Source: Acidobacteriota bacterium
GTDB taxonomy: Bacteria; Acidobacteriota; Polarisedimenticolia; Gp22-AA2
Assembly: GCA_027297005.1 (NCBI GenBank)
Contig: JAPUIN010000364.1
Coordinates: forward strand, 1 to 9,287
DNA length: 9,287 bases
Direction: 5' to 3'
The position numbers and the translations under genes were made by a program. This document shows positions 1 through 7,179 of this stretch, piece by piece. Below the pieces are notes generated by a model. That model was not told the DNA's origin and ran no database searches. It saw only the letters and a list, made by a program, of their open reading frames with translations. Position 1 is the stretch's first letter, and the number at the start of each line of letters is the position of its first letter.

Positions 1-2
1 CA

Positions 3-362
3 CTCGCCGCCCGTTACGGGGTCTCTCTCGTCGAGGCCTCGCGGCTCGGTCATCGTACCAACGAGGGGGCACGTTACAGCATGCTGGTGCCAATGCTGAG
101 CGACGCGTATCGAGATGTGCGGATCCGCGGTGACTGGAGAGGTCCGGAGGGTGAAAATCTCAAAAGTGCGCGCGTCGATGATGACGCGATCGCCCTGCGC
201 TATCGGGATGGCACCGTGCATGTCATCGCCGCGACGCCCGATGGGCTGATCGCTCTGTATGTATCGGCCGGCGGGGGAGACTCGGTGGAACGCAGCAAGG
301 TGCGTGAGGCCGAACGTGCCCTCGGCGCGCTGAGACGATTGATCGAGGCGGGAGGTCGATGA
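3..362 (+). CDS. Hypothetical protein, C-terminal part (5'-truncated by window)
   Basis: The reading frame is open from the first bases of the window to a TGA at 360-362, so this is probably the C-terminal 119 residues of a longer protein. An internal ATG at 81 could give a 93-aa protein. The only purine-rich stretch ahead of that ATG (GAGGGGG, about 63-69) is about 11 nt away, which is a poor ribosome site, so I prefer a truncated gene. The visible part has a short alternating hydrophobic segment (ALRYRDGTVHVIAA, then GLIALYVS) that suggests beta strands, and a charged C-terminal helix (SKVREAERALGALRRLIEAG). No family is recognised. Its stop overlaps the start of the next gene as TGATG, so it is the upstream member of a translationally coupled operon with the two exported proteins that follow, and it may share their envelope role. 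That link is inference from position only. Confidence 0.6.
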   Translation, partial: LAARYGVSLVEASRLGHRTNEGARYSMLVPMLSDAYRDVRIRGDWRGPEGENLKSARVDDDAIALRYRDGTVHVIAATPDGLIALYVSAGGGDSVERSKVREAERALGALRRLIEAGGR

Positions 363-1627
363 TGACGCCACGTGTGACGCGGTGGGCTCCCGTTCTGGCG
401 CTCCTGGCGTTCCTACCGGCGGTCGCAGCCAACGAGCCGACTGACCTCGCCTCTCTGAGGAGCGCGGCGTTCGTCGCTTACGAAGCCGAGGACTACGCTG
501 GGGCCGCACGCCTCGCCGCTCGGTACGTGGATCGCGCCCGCGAGGCGGGGCGGTCGGGCCGCGAGTACGCCGCCGTCTCATTCATCCTGGGCCATTCCCG
601 CTACGAGGTGCACCGCGCCGGTGACGATCTCTATGCGGGCGACTACCAGGCCGACGTGATCGCGCCGCTGGAGGAGAGCCTTCGTGTGCTGCAGGACGAT
701 CCCGCCTTCAAGAACATGCTTCTGGGAAACGCGTATTACGAACTATGGCGACAGAAGGGGCGGAGCGATCTCGACGTCGAGAGCCGCGCGCACTGGCACC
801 TGCTGAAGTCGATCCTGATCCGGGAAACCGAACTCGTGGATCGCACGAGGGATTCACCCGAGTACGATCTATTCGCCCGACACTTGCTGTTCTATCTCGA
901 GCGCTGCCTCGATCTGGCCCGCGATTCAGACAGCCCCCAAACCTATGCCCAGAGGATCCGCGCGCTCGCGCCCCGCGGGTTCGGCACCGTCTACGATCAT
1001 CGCTTTCTGCAGATCCACGAGCTGACCTGGTTCGACGACGGCAACATGAGCGCGGCCGCTCATTGGCAGAATGGCCTCGATGCGATGCTCGACCCCGCGG
1101 CCGATCCGGACGGCGTGCTGTCCATCTTCCGCCACGCGGCCGACCTGACGCGACGGGATCGCGACCGGGCCGAGATCAACCGCCAGATGGCCGACTTCGC
1201 CTCCACCCTCGATGAGCCGGCGCGGCGACTGCAGGCGGTGGAGTTCGCGCGCAAGGCCTACGACCTGGCACCGGAGGATAAGGGGATCCGCATGCAGTTC
1301 GGATCGGCCCTGCACCTTCTCTCGTACGCGGCCTTCGCCAGAGGCGACCACGCCGCCGCGCTGCGCTATGCGGAGGAGGCGACCACTTTCGATTGGGATG
1401 GCATGGAGGCGTCCTACTTCGATCTGTCGCGAGCCGCCGCCGAGATGGGGCGTGAGACCGACGCCCTCACCCATGGCGAGCGGGCCTACCGACTGGCGAA
1501 GAACCGGATCGAGGGGATCGCGTTGCAGCCGTTCGCGCAGAATTACGTGAATGTACTCCGTCAGTTCGGCCAGGAAGCGCTGGCCCTGCGCGTGCTCGAG
1601 GAAGCGGCCGCCCTGGGGGTCCGTTGA
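362..1627 (+). CDS. Exported TPR-rich protein of unknown function
   Basis: This 421-aa protein starts with a clear signal peptide: basic MTPRVTRW, a hydrophobic core at 9-21, and AxA-type cleavage near residues 20-23 (AVAA before NE). The mature part is almost wholly helical. TPR-like helix pairs are visible at about 32-60 (FVAYEAEDYAGAARLAARYV), 322-341 (YAAFARGDHAAALRYAEEA), 353-380 and 394-416. The middle (about 95-290) is helical but less regular, and W/Y-rich around 124-147. No catalytic motif is seen, so a scaffold or adaptor role in the periplasm or at the envelope is likely. Tandem ATG codons lie at 359 and 362. GGAGG at 351-355 is 3 nt from the first and 6 nt from the second, favouring 362, which also makes a TGATG overlap with the upstream stop. 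The 3' end overlaps the next gene the same way. The TPR call is fairly safe; the function is unknown. Confidence 0.85.
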   Translation: MTPRVTRWAPVLALLAFLPAVAANEPTDLASLRSAAFVAYEAEDYAGAARLAARYVDRAREAGRSGREYAAVSFILGHSRYEVHRAGDDLYAGDYQADVIAPLEESLRVLQDDPAFKNMLLGNAYYELWRQKGRSDLDVESRAHWHLLKSILIRETELVDRTRDSPEYDLFARHLLFYLERCLDLARDSDSPQTYAQRIRALAPRGFGTVYDHRFLQIHELTWFDDGNMSAAAHWQNGLDAMLDPAADPDGVLSIFRHAADLTRRDRDRAEINRQMADFASTLDEPARRLQAVEFARKAYDLAPEDKGIRMQFGSALHLLSYAAFARGDHAAALRYAEEATTFDWDGMEASYFDLSRAAAEMGRETDALTHGERAYRLAKNRIEGIALQPFAQNYVNVLRQFGQEALALRVLEEAAALGVR

Positions 1628-2784
1628 TGAGAATTCCGCGCGCCACACACGGGGCGAAGCGGCCGGGCGCCGTCCTGTCGACAGTTCTCACTCTTCTGCT
1701 GTCGGCTGCGATCGGCACTCTCGTCGGCGAACCGGTCCGCGCGGATGGGAGCGGGCAACCATCTGCTGAAATCCGGGCGCCTTCGGCCACCCGGATGCTG
1801 CGGCTCGCCGACCACTATGAATCGGCCGTGCGGCAGATGCTGCCGCTTCTGGAGGACGAGTCGAACGCCGCAACTTTGTGGACGGTTCTTTACGATGCCC
1901 GCCGATCAGTCGTGGAACTCGACCGCATCCTCGCGAACGCCGCCATCTTCTCCGTCTCGAACCGCGACCGCGCGCGCCTGCGGGAGCGAGCGGCTCGCTC
2001 CCACCTTCGCCTGGCCCTGTTCGAGACGTACGGCCTCGAATTCGATCGGGCCCGCGACGAGATCGAGAGGGCACGCTCGATGTCCGCCGCGCTCCGCGCG
2101 AATGATTTCCGGATCGAGTGGGTGGCGATCCAGGACGGCTCGCCCGGCCGCGGGCTCACGACCCGCTACCACCTGCTCAGCCTGCGGGAATTCGAGTCGG
2201 CCCTCGCGTCAATATGGACGCGCGCCCGGCGAGTGCCTCTCCATTTCGTGGGGTACGGTGACGCCGAGCTTCTCTCCAGCGTCCTGGCGCGATCGCCCGA
2301 ACCCGTTGCCGGCGGTCTGGATGCCCGTCTGCTGGCGACCGCCGCCGACATCATGCGCGAGGAGATCGAGGCCGGCCAAAGAGCGTTCGAGTTGCCCCTG
2401 CCGCCCGGCGTCTACCGTCTACGGAGCGGTGATGGCCGACTCGATCGCAGCTTCATCGTCCCCGAGGCGTCCGCGGTCGATCCGGTGGTCGTGGATCATG
2501 AGCGATTCGTGCTGCAGATCGATCCGCCGCCGGGCGAGCACGGCCCGCGCTTCTTCCTGAACGGCATCGAGGTGACCGACTTCGACTCGATGCCGTACGG
2601 TGTCTACCGGATCAAAGTGGACGATAGCTATTTCGAGGGGGCGCCCGAAACGGTGCGCTTCATCATGGGCCAGGGGATCCCGGATAAGAGCCGCATTGCC
2701 TGGACCCTCTTCATCCCCGCGGGCGGCGCGGCCCACCTTCATTTCAATCGCGCGCCGCTGACCAAGCGCCTGTTCCGGAAGTAA
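1627..2784 (+). CDS. Exported protein with PEGA-like beta-rich C-terminus, unknown function
   Basis: This 385-aa protein starts at an ATG overlapping the previous stop (TGATG); a TTG at 1624 is a less likely alternative. Residues 10-39 look like a signal peptide: KRPG, a hydrophobic run AVLSTVLTLLLSAAIGTLVG, and a possible cleavage after VRA (39). Residues about 55-200 are helical and arginine-rich. From about 255 the protein becomes beta-rich and carries two similar units: LPPGVYRL at 258-265, and RFFLNGIEVTD (308-318) followed by MPYGVYRI at 322-329. The pattern of a strand with NG, a turn, then P-x-G-x-Y-x-hydrophobic resembles PEGA-type surface domains, though I cannot confirm this without a profile search. 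It is the last gene of a three-gene coupled operon with the exported TPR protein and probably works with it. The C-terminal tail is basic (TKRLFRK). The family is not recognised. Confidence 0.82.
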   Translation: MRIPRATHGAKRPGAVLSTVLTLLLSAAIGTLVGEPVRADGSGQPSAEIRAPSATRMLRLADHYESAVRQMLPLLEDESNAATLWTVLYDARRSVVELDRILANAAIFSVSNRDRARLRERAARSHLRLALFETYGLEFDRARDEIERARSMSAALRANDFRIEWVAIQDGSPGRGLTTRYHLLSLREFESALASIWTRARRVPLHFVGYGDAELLSSVLARSPEPVAGGLDARLLATAADIMREEIEAGQRAFELPLPPGVYRLRSGDGRLDRSFIVPEASAVDPVVVDHERFVLQIDPPPGEHGPRFFLNGIEVTDFDSMPYGVYRIKVDDSYFEGAPETVRFIMGQGIPDKSRIAWTLFIPAGGAAHLHFNRAPLTKRLFRK

Positions 2785-2789
2785 GAACC

Positions 2790-2806
2790 CCCCCGCCAAT
2801 CGGGGG
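2790..2806. terminator. Hairpin between convergent operons, possible bidirectional terminator
   Basis: CCCCCG (2790-2795) and CGGGGG (2801-2806) form a 6-bp GC stem with the 5-nt loop CCAAT. It lies 5 nt after the stop at 2784 on the plus strand and directly after the stop of the minus-strand dehydrogenase gene at 2808. No true T run follows. On the minus strand the stem is followed by a G-rich stretch and then TTCTTAC, so it would act weakly, if at all, as an intrinsic terminator. Placement between convergent genes is the main support. Confidence 0.4.
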
Positions 2807-2807
2807 A

Positions 2808-3695
2808 TCAGTCCAGATCCGACAACCGTTCGAGGACCTTCGCCAGCGCCTGGGTGCCAGACCGCCCGTCGCGGCCGCTCTGCGCCGACCGGAAGAGCTG
2901 ATGGACCAGTGCCGTCGCGGGGAGAGCAGCCCCCCCCCGCGCGCCCTCCTCGAGCACGAGCCGCAGATCCTTCTGCATCAGATCGATCATGAAGCCAGGA
3001 TCGAAATCCCGATCGAGGATCCGGGGACCGAGGTTTTGCAGCTGCCAGCTGCCGGCGGCGCCGCCCTGGACCGCCTCGATCATGGTCTTCGCATCGAGGC
3101 CGGTGCGGCGCGCGAAGGCGAGCGCCTCGCTCACTCCGAGCAGAGTGATCGACACCAGGATCTGATTGCATAGCTTGGTCAACTGCCCGCTGCCGACCGG
3201 CCCGCAGTGAATGACGCTCTTCCCCATCACCTCGAACAGCGGCTTCGCGCGCGCGAACGAGTCCTGCTCCCCCCCCGCCATGATCGCCAGGGTCCCGGCC
3301 CGCGCACCGACGTCCCCTCCCGAAACGGGGGCATCGACGAGATCGCATTCACGGTCGCGCAGCCGTACGGCGAGCTTTTTTTCCGCGTCGGGCGAGATCG
3401 TGCTCATGTCGATGACGAGGGAGCGGGGACGGATGCCGTCCAGGATACCATTATGCCCGGCGATCACTGACTCGACGTCGGGTGTGTCCGAGACCATGGT
3501 GACGATGATCCCGCATCGCGCCGCCAGCGCTGCGGGCGTTTCGGCGACAACGGCACCGGCCGCCGCGAGTTCTTCGGTTCTCGAAGGGGTGCGGTTATGG
3601 ACGATCAGCGGGAATCCGGCGCGCAGCAGGTTGCCCGCCATCGCGCGGCCCATGATGCCGAGCCCGACGAAGCCGATCGCCTCCTTCGTGCCCAT
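2808..3695 (-). CDS. NAD(P)-dependent beta-hydroxyacid dehydrogenase (3-hydroxyisobutyrate / tartronate semialdehyde reductase family)
   Basis: This 295-aa protein has the full architecture of the family. An N-terminal Rossmann fold has GLGIMG at 11-16. The substrate-binding signature DAPVSGG lies at 121-127. The catalytic lysine is K174 in GSGQLTKLCNQ, with N177 beside it, and a C-terminal helical domain carries the conserved K242-D243. NRT at 34-36, just after the second Rossmann strand, resembles NADP-preferring members. Family enzymes interconvert 3-hydroxyacids and semialdehydes (3-hydroxyisobutyrate, tartronate semialdehyde, succinic or glyoxylic semialdehyde); the substrate cannot be chosen from sequence. 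The length is normal. It starts 7 nt after leuD in the same direction, with no strong ribosome site, so it is probably the last gene of the leuCD operon, in a place where leuB might be expected. It is not LeuB, which belongs to a different fold family. Its coding strand has runs of nine and eight G. Confidence 0.93.
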   Translation of the reverse strand: MGTKEAIGFVGLGIMGRAMAGNLLRAGFPLIVHNRTPSRTEELAAAGAVVAETPAALAARCGIIVTMVSDTPDVESVIAGHNGILDGIRPRSLVIDMSTISPDAEKKLAVRLRDRECDLVDAPVSGGDVGARAGTLAIMAGGEQDSFARAKPLFEVMGKSVIHCGPVGSGQLTKLCNQILVSITLLGVSEALAFARRTGLDAKTMIEAVQGGAAGSWQLQNLGPRILDRDFDPGFMIDLMQKDLRLVLEEGARGGAALPATALVHQLFRSAQSGRDGRSGTQALAKVLERLSDLD

Positions 3696-3702
3696 TGTGC
3701 GA

Positions 3703-4287
3703 TCAGCCCCGTGATGCGGTGCGGCTCTCGTACGCCGCGATCGCCCCTTCCTGCTCGAGCAGGAACGTCAGGTGATCGATCCCCTGCAGGAGGCAGTGGC
3801 GGTCGAACGGATCGATTGGGAACGCCGCGCTCGCTTTGGAGGAGTTTACAATCGTCTGCGCCTCGAGGTCGATCGTCACCTCGCCACCCGGCTCGTCGAC
3901 CAGGCGACGATGGAACTCCGCATCGACCACGACCGGCAGCAGGCCGTTCTTGAGGGCGTTCGCCCGGAAGATGGAGGCGATCTGCGTGCTCACCACCGCT
4001 CTGATTCCGAAATCGAGCAGGGCCCATGGAGCATGCTCGCGCGACGAGCCGCAGCCGAAATTATCTCCAGCGACGAGGATCTGCGCTCCGGCGGCCGACG
4101 GCGCGTTGAGGATGAAATCGTCCTTCGGCGCGCCGGAACCGTCATATCTCCAGTTTGCGAACAGCCATCTGCCGAGCCCCTCGCGGGTCGTGACCTTGAG
4201 GAAACGCGCGGGGATGATCACGTCAGTGTCGATGTTGTCGATCGGCAGCACGACCGTGCGCGAGCAAATCGTCCGGAACCGTTCCAT
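3703..4287 (-). CDS. leuD: 3-isopropylmalate dehydratase small subunit
   Basis: LeuD is the swivel-domain subunit of isopropylmalate isomerase. With LeuC it converts 2-isopropylmalate to 3-isopropylmalate by dehydration and rehydration in leucine biosynthesis, in the cytoplasm. The 194-aa length fits the long bacterial LeuD type. Visible marks are [14 protein letters not shown] near 17-30, the family signature [17 protein letters not shown] at 74-90, and a C-terminal HLTFLLEQE helix. The GSSREH loop provides substrate-contacting residues in this family. The ATG at 4287 overlaps the leuC stop by one base (TGATG), indicating translational coupling and equal subunit production. Dedicated dehydratases for dimethylmalate or homoaconitate are built the same way, but the length and motif spacing match ordinary LeuD best. 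Confidence 0.97.
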   Translation of the reverse strand: MERFRTICSRTVVLPIDNIDTDVIIPARFLKVTTREGLGRWLFANWRYDGSGAPKDDFILNAPSAAGAQILVAGDNFGCGSSREHAPWALLDFGIRAVVSTQIASIFRANALKNGLLPVVVDAEFHRRLVDEPGGEVTIDLEAQTIVNSSKASAAFPIDPFDRHCLLQGIDHLTFLLEQEGAIAAYESRTASRG

Positions 4288-5693
4288 CAGCGCCCCACGA
4301 TCTCGCGGGCATCGGCGATCCGTCCCGCGATGGCGGTCGCGGCGGCAGTGAGAGGGCTGGCGAGGAAGGTTCTCCCGCCCGGCCCCTGGCGCCCTTCGAA
4401 ATTTCTGTTACTCGTACTGACGGCATACTGCCCCGGTTGCAGCTGGTCCCCGTTCATGGCGATGCACATGGAGCAGCCGGACTCCCTCCATTCCGCACCG
4501 GCCGCCCGGAAGATGCGATCGAGCCCTTCCGATTCCGCCTGTCGCTTCACTGCCTGCGAGCCGGGCACGACGAGAACCCGCAGGCCTCCGGACACCCGGC
4601 GTCCCTTCATGACGCCCGCCGCCAGACGCAGATCCGAAATGCGCGCGTTGGTGCACGAGCCGATGAAGACGACGTCGACCGGACGGCCCAGGAGAGACTG
4701 CCCCGCCTTCAGACCCATGTAATCGAGCGCCTTGCGAATCGTCACGTCGCTGCCATCCTCCGGCACCGTCCCGCTGATCGGGATTGCCATTCCAGGGTTG
4801 GTCCCCCAGGTGATCATCGGGGCGAGCGTCGAGGCATCGATCGTCACCTCGCGATCGAACCGCGCCTCCTCGTCGCCCGGGAGATCCCGCCAGATCTCGA
4901 GGGCCCGATCCCACGCCTCCCCCTGTGGCGCGTGCTCGCGCCCGGCAAGGTACTCGAAGGTCGTATCGTCCGGCGCGATCATTCCGGCGCGCGCGCCGGC
5001 CTCGATCGACATGTTACAGACCGTCATCCGTTCCTCCATCGACAGGGCGCGTACGGCCGGCCCCGTGTACTCGAGGACGTGGCCCGTCCCTCCCGCCACG
5101 CCGATGCGGGCGATGATCCCCAGGATGAGATCCTTGGCGGTGACGCCGGGCTGCAGACGTCCCTCGAGGCGGATCGCCATCGTCTTCGGGCGGCTCTGGA
5201 GGAGGCACTGGGTCATCAACACGTGTCCGACCTCGGTCGTCCCGATCCCGAACGCGAGCGCCCCGAAGGCACCGTGCGTCGAGGTGTGGCTGTCGCCGCA
5301 GACGATGGTCATCCCGGGCCGAGTCAGTCCCAGTTCGGGCCCGATGACGTGGATGATCCCCTGCCCCGCGGTGCCGAGCGCGTGGAGACGGATGCCGAAC
5401 TCCTTGCAATTCGTCTCAAGCTGGCGGATCTGATCCGCCGCCTGCGAGTCGGTGACCAGGATGCGGCCGTCCGGGCCAGGCGGGATCGTCGGGATGGAGT
5501 GATCCATGGTGGCAATGGTCTGTTTCGGGCGTCGCACCCTCAGACCGCGGTCGCGCAGTTGCTGGAACGCCTGCGGCGAAGTCACCTCGTGGATCAGGTG
5601 GAGATCGACGTACAGGATCGCAGGGACATCCTCGGTCTCCTGGCGGACGAGGTGGGCACTCCAGATGTTGTCGAACAACGTGCGCGGTTTCAC
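4287..5693 (-). CDS. leuC: 3-isopropylmalate dehydratase large subunit
   Basis: LeuC is the [4Fe-4S] catalytic subunit of isopropylmalate isomerase (leucine pathway, step two), working with LeuD. I choose the GTG start at 5693, giving 468 aa that begin [17 protein letters not shown] at 5700-5705 sits 6 nt ahead of it, and from this start the three cluster-ligand cysteines fall at C347 ([10 protein letters not shown]), C407 and C410 (GCSMCIAMN), the numbers known for E. coli LeuC. A GTG at 5717 would add eight residues and lacks these supports. Other family motifs are [37 protein letters not shown] and [12 protein letters not shown]. Nothing appears broken. leuD follows with a one-base overlap; leuA and leuB are not in the window. 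A perfect TATAAT box lies about 75 bp upstream. Confidence 0.97.
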   Translation of the reverse strand: MKPRTLFDNIWSAHLVRQETEDVPAILYVDLHLIHEVTSPQAFQQLRDRGLRVRRPKQTIATMDHSIPTIPPGPDGRILVTDSQAADQIRQLETNCKEFGIRLHALGTAGQGIIHVIGPELGLTRPGMTIVCGDSHTSTHGAFGALAFGIGTTEVGHVLMTQCLLQSRPKTMAIRLEGRLQPGVTAKDLILGIIARIGVAGGTGHVLEYTGPAVRALSMEERMTVCNMSIEAGARAGMIAPDDTTFEYLAGREHAPQGEAWDRALEIWRDLPGDEEARFDREVTIDASTLAPMITWGTNPGMAIPISGTVPEDGSDVTIRKALDYMGLKAGQSLLGRPVDVVFIGSCTNARISDLRLAAGVMKGRRVSGGLRVLVVPGSQAVKRQAESEGLDRIFRAAGAEWRESGCSMCIAMNGDQLQPGQYAVSTSNRNFEGRQGPGGRTFLASPLTAAATAIAGRIADAREIVGR

Positions 5694-5699
5694 GATCGG

Positions 5700-5705
5700 C
5701 TCCCC
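5700..5705 (-). promoter_or_regulatory. Ribosome binding site deciding the leuC start
   Basis: On the minus strand GGGGAG is followed by 6 nt (CCGATC) and the GTG at 5693. It lies inside the extra eight codons of the longer GTG reading from 5717, and so argues that the shorter form is the real protein. Confidence 0.6.
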
Positions 5706-5732
5706 GGGATGGATCACTTCACGGTCGCGGAT

Positions 5733-5753
5733 GTCCCGCTGGGGGGTCGGGAC
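5733..5753 (-). promoter_or_regulatory. Leader hairpin upstream of leuC
   Basis: GTCCCG and CGGGAC (plus coordinates 5733-5738 and 5748-5753) form a 6-bp stem with a 9-nt C-rich loop in the presumed 5' leader of the leuCD transcript. It has no T run, and no leucine-codon leader peptide is visible nearby, so classic leucine attenuation is not supported. It may only be RNA structure. Confidence 0.3.
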
Positions 5754-5768
5754 TCAGCGTGAACCTCA

Positions 5769-5774
5769 ATTATA
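5769..5774 (-). promoter_or_regulatory. Putative -10 box for leuCD
   Basis: A perfect TATAAT reads on the minus strand, placing a start near 5762 and a leader of about 70 nt before the leuC GTG. The hexamer 17 nt upstream (TCGGAG) matches the -35 consensus at only two positions, so the promoter would need an activator or be weak. TATAAT is rare in such GC-rich DNA, and its place in the short gap ahead of leuC supports it. Confidence 0.5.
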
Positions 5775-5863
5775 GACCGGGACGGGGGGACCTCCGACGC
5801 ATTCACAGAATGGGCATCCCTCGACCTGGTCAAGCTCCGGCATTGGTGACCCGTCCCCGGCGG

Positions 5864-5879
5864 TCGGACAGACTCCTAG
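5864..5879 (-). repeat. 16-bp repeat half-site overlapping the hemL stop codon
   Basis: The minus strand reads CTAGGAGTCTGTCCGA. It matches 15 of 16 bases of the plus-strand sequence at 7181-7196 (CTAGGAGCCTGTCCGA), which is the left arm of the hairpin element upstream of hemL. The hemL TAG stop codon lies inside this copy. The two copies are therefore an inverted pair that brackets hemL. Confidence 0.6.
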
Positions 5880-7165
5880 CGCGCTATCCCCTTCAGCACG
5901 TTCCGGGCGACGGCGATCGTCCTGTCGATCTGATCGTCGGAGTGCGCGAGCGAGAGGAACCACGCCTCGAACTGCGAGGGTGGCAGGTAAATGCCCTGCT
6001 CGAGCATCCGACGGAAGAACAACGCGAACCGCGCTCCGTCCGCCGCGGCGGCGCCCGACCAATCGGAGGGGGATCGCGGCGCGAAGAACAGCGTCAGGAG
6101 GGATCCGACGCGGCTCACCCGCGCGGGGATGCCGCTCTCCTCGGCCGCTGCCGACAGACCGGCCGCCAGCCGCGCCCCCGTCTCCTCGAGCCTCTCGTAG
6201 ACGCCGGGCTTCTTGAGCTGCTGCAGCATCACCACGCCGGCCCGCATCGCCAGGGGATTGCCGGACAGTGTCCCGGCCTGATAGACATCCCCGACCGGAG
6301 CGATGCGGTCCATGATTTCCTCGCGGCCGCCGTAGGCACCGATCGGAAGGCCGCCTCCGAGAATCTTGCCGAGGGTGGTCAGGTCCGGCGTCACGCGGTA
6401 CCGCTCCTGAGCGCCACCGAGCGCTATCCGAAATCCGGTGATCACCTCGTCGAATATCAGGACAATGCCGGTGCGGCTTGTGATCTCACGGAGCCCCTCG
6501 AGGTAACCCTGCCGCGGCGGCACGACACCCATGTTCGCAGCCACCGGCTCGACGATCACGCAGGCGATCTCGCTCCCCCGCTCCTGCGCGAGGCGGGAGA
6601 ACGCGTCGAGATCGTTGTAGGGGAGAACGATGGTGCCTTGGGCGACGGACCGCGGGATGCCAGGCGTGCCGGGAATGCCGAGGGTGGCGACCCCCGAGCC
6701 CGCCTTCACCAGCAGCGAGTCGACGTGACCGTGGTAGCAGCCCTCCATCTTGACGACCAGGTCACGCCCCGTGAAGGCCCGGGCGAGCCTCAAGACCGAG
6801 AGGGACGCCTCGGTGCCCGAGTTGACCATCCTGACCTTCTCGATCCCGGGGACGACCTCTACGACGAGGCGGGCCAGATCGACTTCGTGCGGATTGGGCG
6901 TGCCGAAGGATGTTCCGTCACGGATCCCCTCCTGGAGAGCGCGCACGATCAACTCGTGCGCGTGCCCGAGGATCAGCGGCCCCCACGACGAGATGTAATC
7001 GATGTACTCGTTGCCGTCGACGTCGTACATCAACGAGCCGCGGCCTCTGGTGAAGAAGAGAGGATCCCCCCCAACCGCGATGAAGGCGCGCACCGGAGAG
7101 TTGACGCCGCCCGGAATGACCTCACGGGCCACATCGAACAGTTTGCGTGAGAGTGCCGTCATCAT
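5876..7165 (-). CDS. hemL: Glutamate-1-semialdehyde 2,1-aminomutase
   Basis: HemL is a PLP enzyme that converts glutamate-1-semialdehyde to 5-aminolevulinate, the last step of the C5 route to tetrapyrroles. At 429 aa it has the usual length and motifs: PGGVNSPVRAF at 18-28, VNSGTEAS at 114-121, EGCYHGHVDSLLVKAGSG at 141-158, EPVAANMG at 206-213 (usually EPVAGNMG), FDEVITGFR with D239, the PLP-binding K267 in TTLGKILGGGLPIGAYGG, and GTLSGNPLAM at 298-307. These motifs set it apart from general class III aminotransferases. Tandem ATGs occur at 7165 and 7162, with GAGG at 7171-7174 lying 5 or 8 nt away, so either may be used. It lies downstream of hemB in the same direction, the hemB-hemL order also known from the Bacillus hemAXCDBL cluster, but about 130 bp of hairpin-forming DNA separates them. 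The glutamyl-tRNA reductase gene hemA is not in the window. Confidence 0.97.
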   Translation of the reverse strand: MMTALSRKLFDVAREVIPGGVNSPVRAFIAVGGDPLFFTRGRGSLMYDVDGNEYIDYISSWGPLILGHAHELIVRALQEGIRDGTSFGTPNPHEVDLARLVVEVVPGIEKVRMVNSGTEASLSVLRLARAFTGRDLVVKMEGCYHGHVDSLLVKAGSGVATLGIPGTPGIPRSVAQGTIVLPYNDLDAFSRLAQERGSEIACVIVEPVAANMGVVPPRQGYLEGLREITSRTGIVLIFDEVITGFRIALGGAQERYRVTPDLTTLGKILGGGLPIGAYGGREEIMDRIAPVGDVYQAGTLSGNPLAMRAGVVMLQQLKKPGVYERLEETGARLAAGLSAAAEESGIPARVSRVGSLLTLFFAPRSPSDWSGAAAADGARFALFFRRMLEQGIYLPPSQFEAWFLSLAHSDDQIDRTIAVARNVLKGIAR

Positions 7166-7179
7166 CCTCGCCTCGTTTC

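Noticed and set aside
2419..3348. 309-codon minus-strand frame overlapping both the PEGA-like gene and the dehydrogenase
   Set aside because: It overlaps two well-supported genes in another frame and its composition is arginine/glycine-rich without motifs.
3703..5693. LeuCD acting as a 2,3-dimethylmalate or homoaconitate dehydratase
   Set aside because: Lengths and motif spacing match the standard long bacterial LeuC/LeuD, with the same cysteine numbering as E. coli; the special dehydratases I know are usually of the shorter type.
4437..5762. Long open frame (441 codons) on the plus strand opposite leuC
   Set aside because: Same GC-rich antisense artefact; all LeuC family motifs are on the minus strand.
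5759..7150. Long open frame (463 codons) on the plus strand opposite hemL
   Set aside because: It is a mirror of the hemL codon pattern in GC-rich DNA. The translation is low in complexity with many R/D/E/H and has no recognisable motif, whereas the minus strand encodes an intact HemL.
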